A DNA stretch of 6,688 nucleotides from Bacteroidales bacterium (GTDB lineage Bacteria > Bacteroidota > Bacteroidia > Bacteroidales > WCHB1-69), in NCBI GenBank assembly GCA_031272415.1, contig JAISTU010000224.1:1-6688 (forward strand), in the 5' to 3' direction. The first letter of the stretch is position 1. Each line of letters begins with the position of its first letter. A program made the translations under genes and the position numbers. The notes below the pieces were generated by a model that saw nothing but the letters and a program-made list of their open reading frames with translations, searched no databases and was not told where the DNA came from. This document shows, one piece after another, positions 6,317 through 6,688 of this stretch.

Positions 6317-6348
6317 TTGTAGAGGCAAGGCATACCTTACCCGAAATT
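6317..6348. repeat. Possible interspersed palindromic repeat, copy B
   Basis: Between TTGTAG and CCCGAAATT lies a short hairpin: GGCAAGG (6324-6330), loop CATA, CCTTACC (6335-6341), with one mismatch. The outer sequences match those at 3542-3568. It resembles short palindromic intergenic elements dispersed in many bacterial genomes, but only two copies can be seen here. Confidence 0.4.
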
Positions 6349-6409
6349 TCCCAATTTTAGGACGTTTGTATCCCAAAATGCAAAAAAAACTCTTAATCTT
6401 CACCTTTTT

Positions 6410-6448
6410 TAGCAAAGGAAAATGAAATTTCCACATTTTCCATTGCTA
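6410..6448. other. Inverted repeat overlapping the stop of the Rpn-type gene
   Basis: Arms of 15 bases (6410-6424 and 6434-6448, one mismatch) enclose a 9-base loop. The right arm includes the TAG stop of the gene at 6446-6688. The position fits a terminator or 3'-end stabilising hairpin for that minus-strand gene. However, the bases after it on the minus strand are A-rich rather than U-rich, so it is not a classic intrinsic terminator. Confidence 0.6.
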
Positions 6449-6688
6449 TGTATTTATCCCATTTTGTTTGAGAATTTCTTCAATTGTAGTTATCGGAATG
6501 TCTGTCAAAGCATGAATTTCTTCGATAGATTGTAACTTTTGCCACATTTTTAGGACAATTTCGGCTCTTCCTTTTGCTTCACCTTTCTTTTCACCCTCAA
6601 CCAAACCTTCTACTCTTCCTTCTGCTCTTCCTTCTTCTAAAGCCTCTCTTCGGGTTTCGTTTTGGAGGGTTTTTTCGGTTGAAATGGC
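6446..6688 (-). CDS. Rpn/PD-(D/E)XK-type putative transposase nuclease, C-terminal 80 residues
   Basis: Only the last 80 residues are inside the window; the N-terminus and the catalytic domain are beyond base 6688. The visible part begins with an Arg/Glu helix (TRREALEEG) and a run of Glu-Gly units (EGRAEGRVEGLVEGEKKGEA). It ends in a helix-turn-helix-like segment (IHALTDIPITTIEEILKQNG). This Glu-Gly-rich tail is typical of the Rpn family of recombination-promoting nucleases, also annotated as PD-(D/E)XK nuclease family transposases, which are abundant in Bacteroidota. Known members cut DNA and promote RecA-independent exchange in Escherichia coli. No nuclease motif can be checked here, so the call rests on the tail alone. 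The stop codon lies in an inverted repeat (6410-6448), and the gap to the next gene's start is about 205 bases. Confidence 0.7.
   Translation of the reverse strand, partial: AISTEKTLQNETRREALEEGRAEGRVEGLVEGEKKGEAKGRAEIVLKMWQKLQSIEEIHALTDIPITTIEEILKQNGINT

Overview
The window looks like chromosomal DNA of an AT-rich member of the Bacteroidota, probably Bacteroidales-like. Four observations support this. One protein carries a C-terminal type IX secretion (T9SS) sorting domain. There is a DUF3127 gene, a family known mainly from Bacteroidota. The promoters have the Bacteroidota -7 element TAnnTTTG, and the start codons lack Shine-Dalgarno sequences. No rRNA, tRNA, CRISPR array or complete insertion sequence is visible.

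Layout from left to right: (1) 1-1165, minus strand: the larger part of an unrecognised protein whose C-terminus lies outside the window. It has an Asn-rich, QEGK-repeat N-terminal region, and its only plausible ATG is out of frame by one base in a run of five A. (2) 1234-3438, minus: a 734-residue secreted protein with a signal peptide, about 14 Trp/Tyr-rich repeats of about 29 residues, an Fn3-like domain and a T9SS sorting domain. (3) 3439-3661: a divergent intergenic region with promoters on both strands. (4) 3662-4570, plus: a 302-residue exported protein with tandem 26-residue YD-like repeats and no sorting domain. (5) 4571-4699: a convergent gap with a strong hairpin, probably a two-way terminator. 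(6) 6240 down to 4700, minus: a compact housekeeping operon of a TPR-like protein, secG and a DUF3127 protein with an SSB-like acidic tail. (7) 6241-6445: promoter, heptad repeats and small inverted repeats. (8) 6446-6688, minus: the C-terminus of an Rpn/PD-(D/E)XK-type putative transposase nuclease.

Two themes connect the genes. First, the divergent genes at 1234-3438 and 3662-4570 both encode exported proteins made of related aromatic repeats, so they may be relatives that build cell-surface or periplasmic beta-rich structures. SecG, encoded nearby, is a general part of the export machinery they would use first, but nothing shows a specific link. Second, three minus-strand transcription units start with nearly the same promoter: TTG, 11 bases, TAnnTTTG, always with GTG just before the TA. 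At two of the three this is preceded by TTTTTAA heptads.

No clearly new defence or mobile system is visible. The most unusual items are the long regular repeat protein with its divergent partner, the frame-disrupted unknown protein, and the SSB-like tail on the DUF3127 protein.
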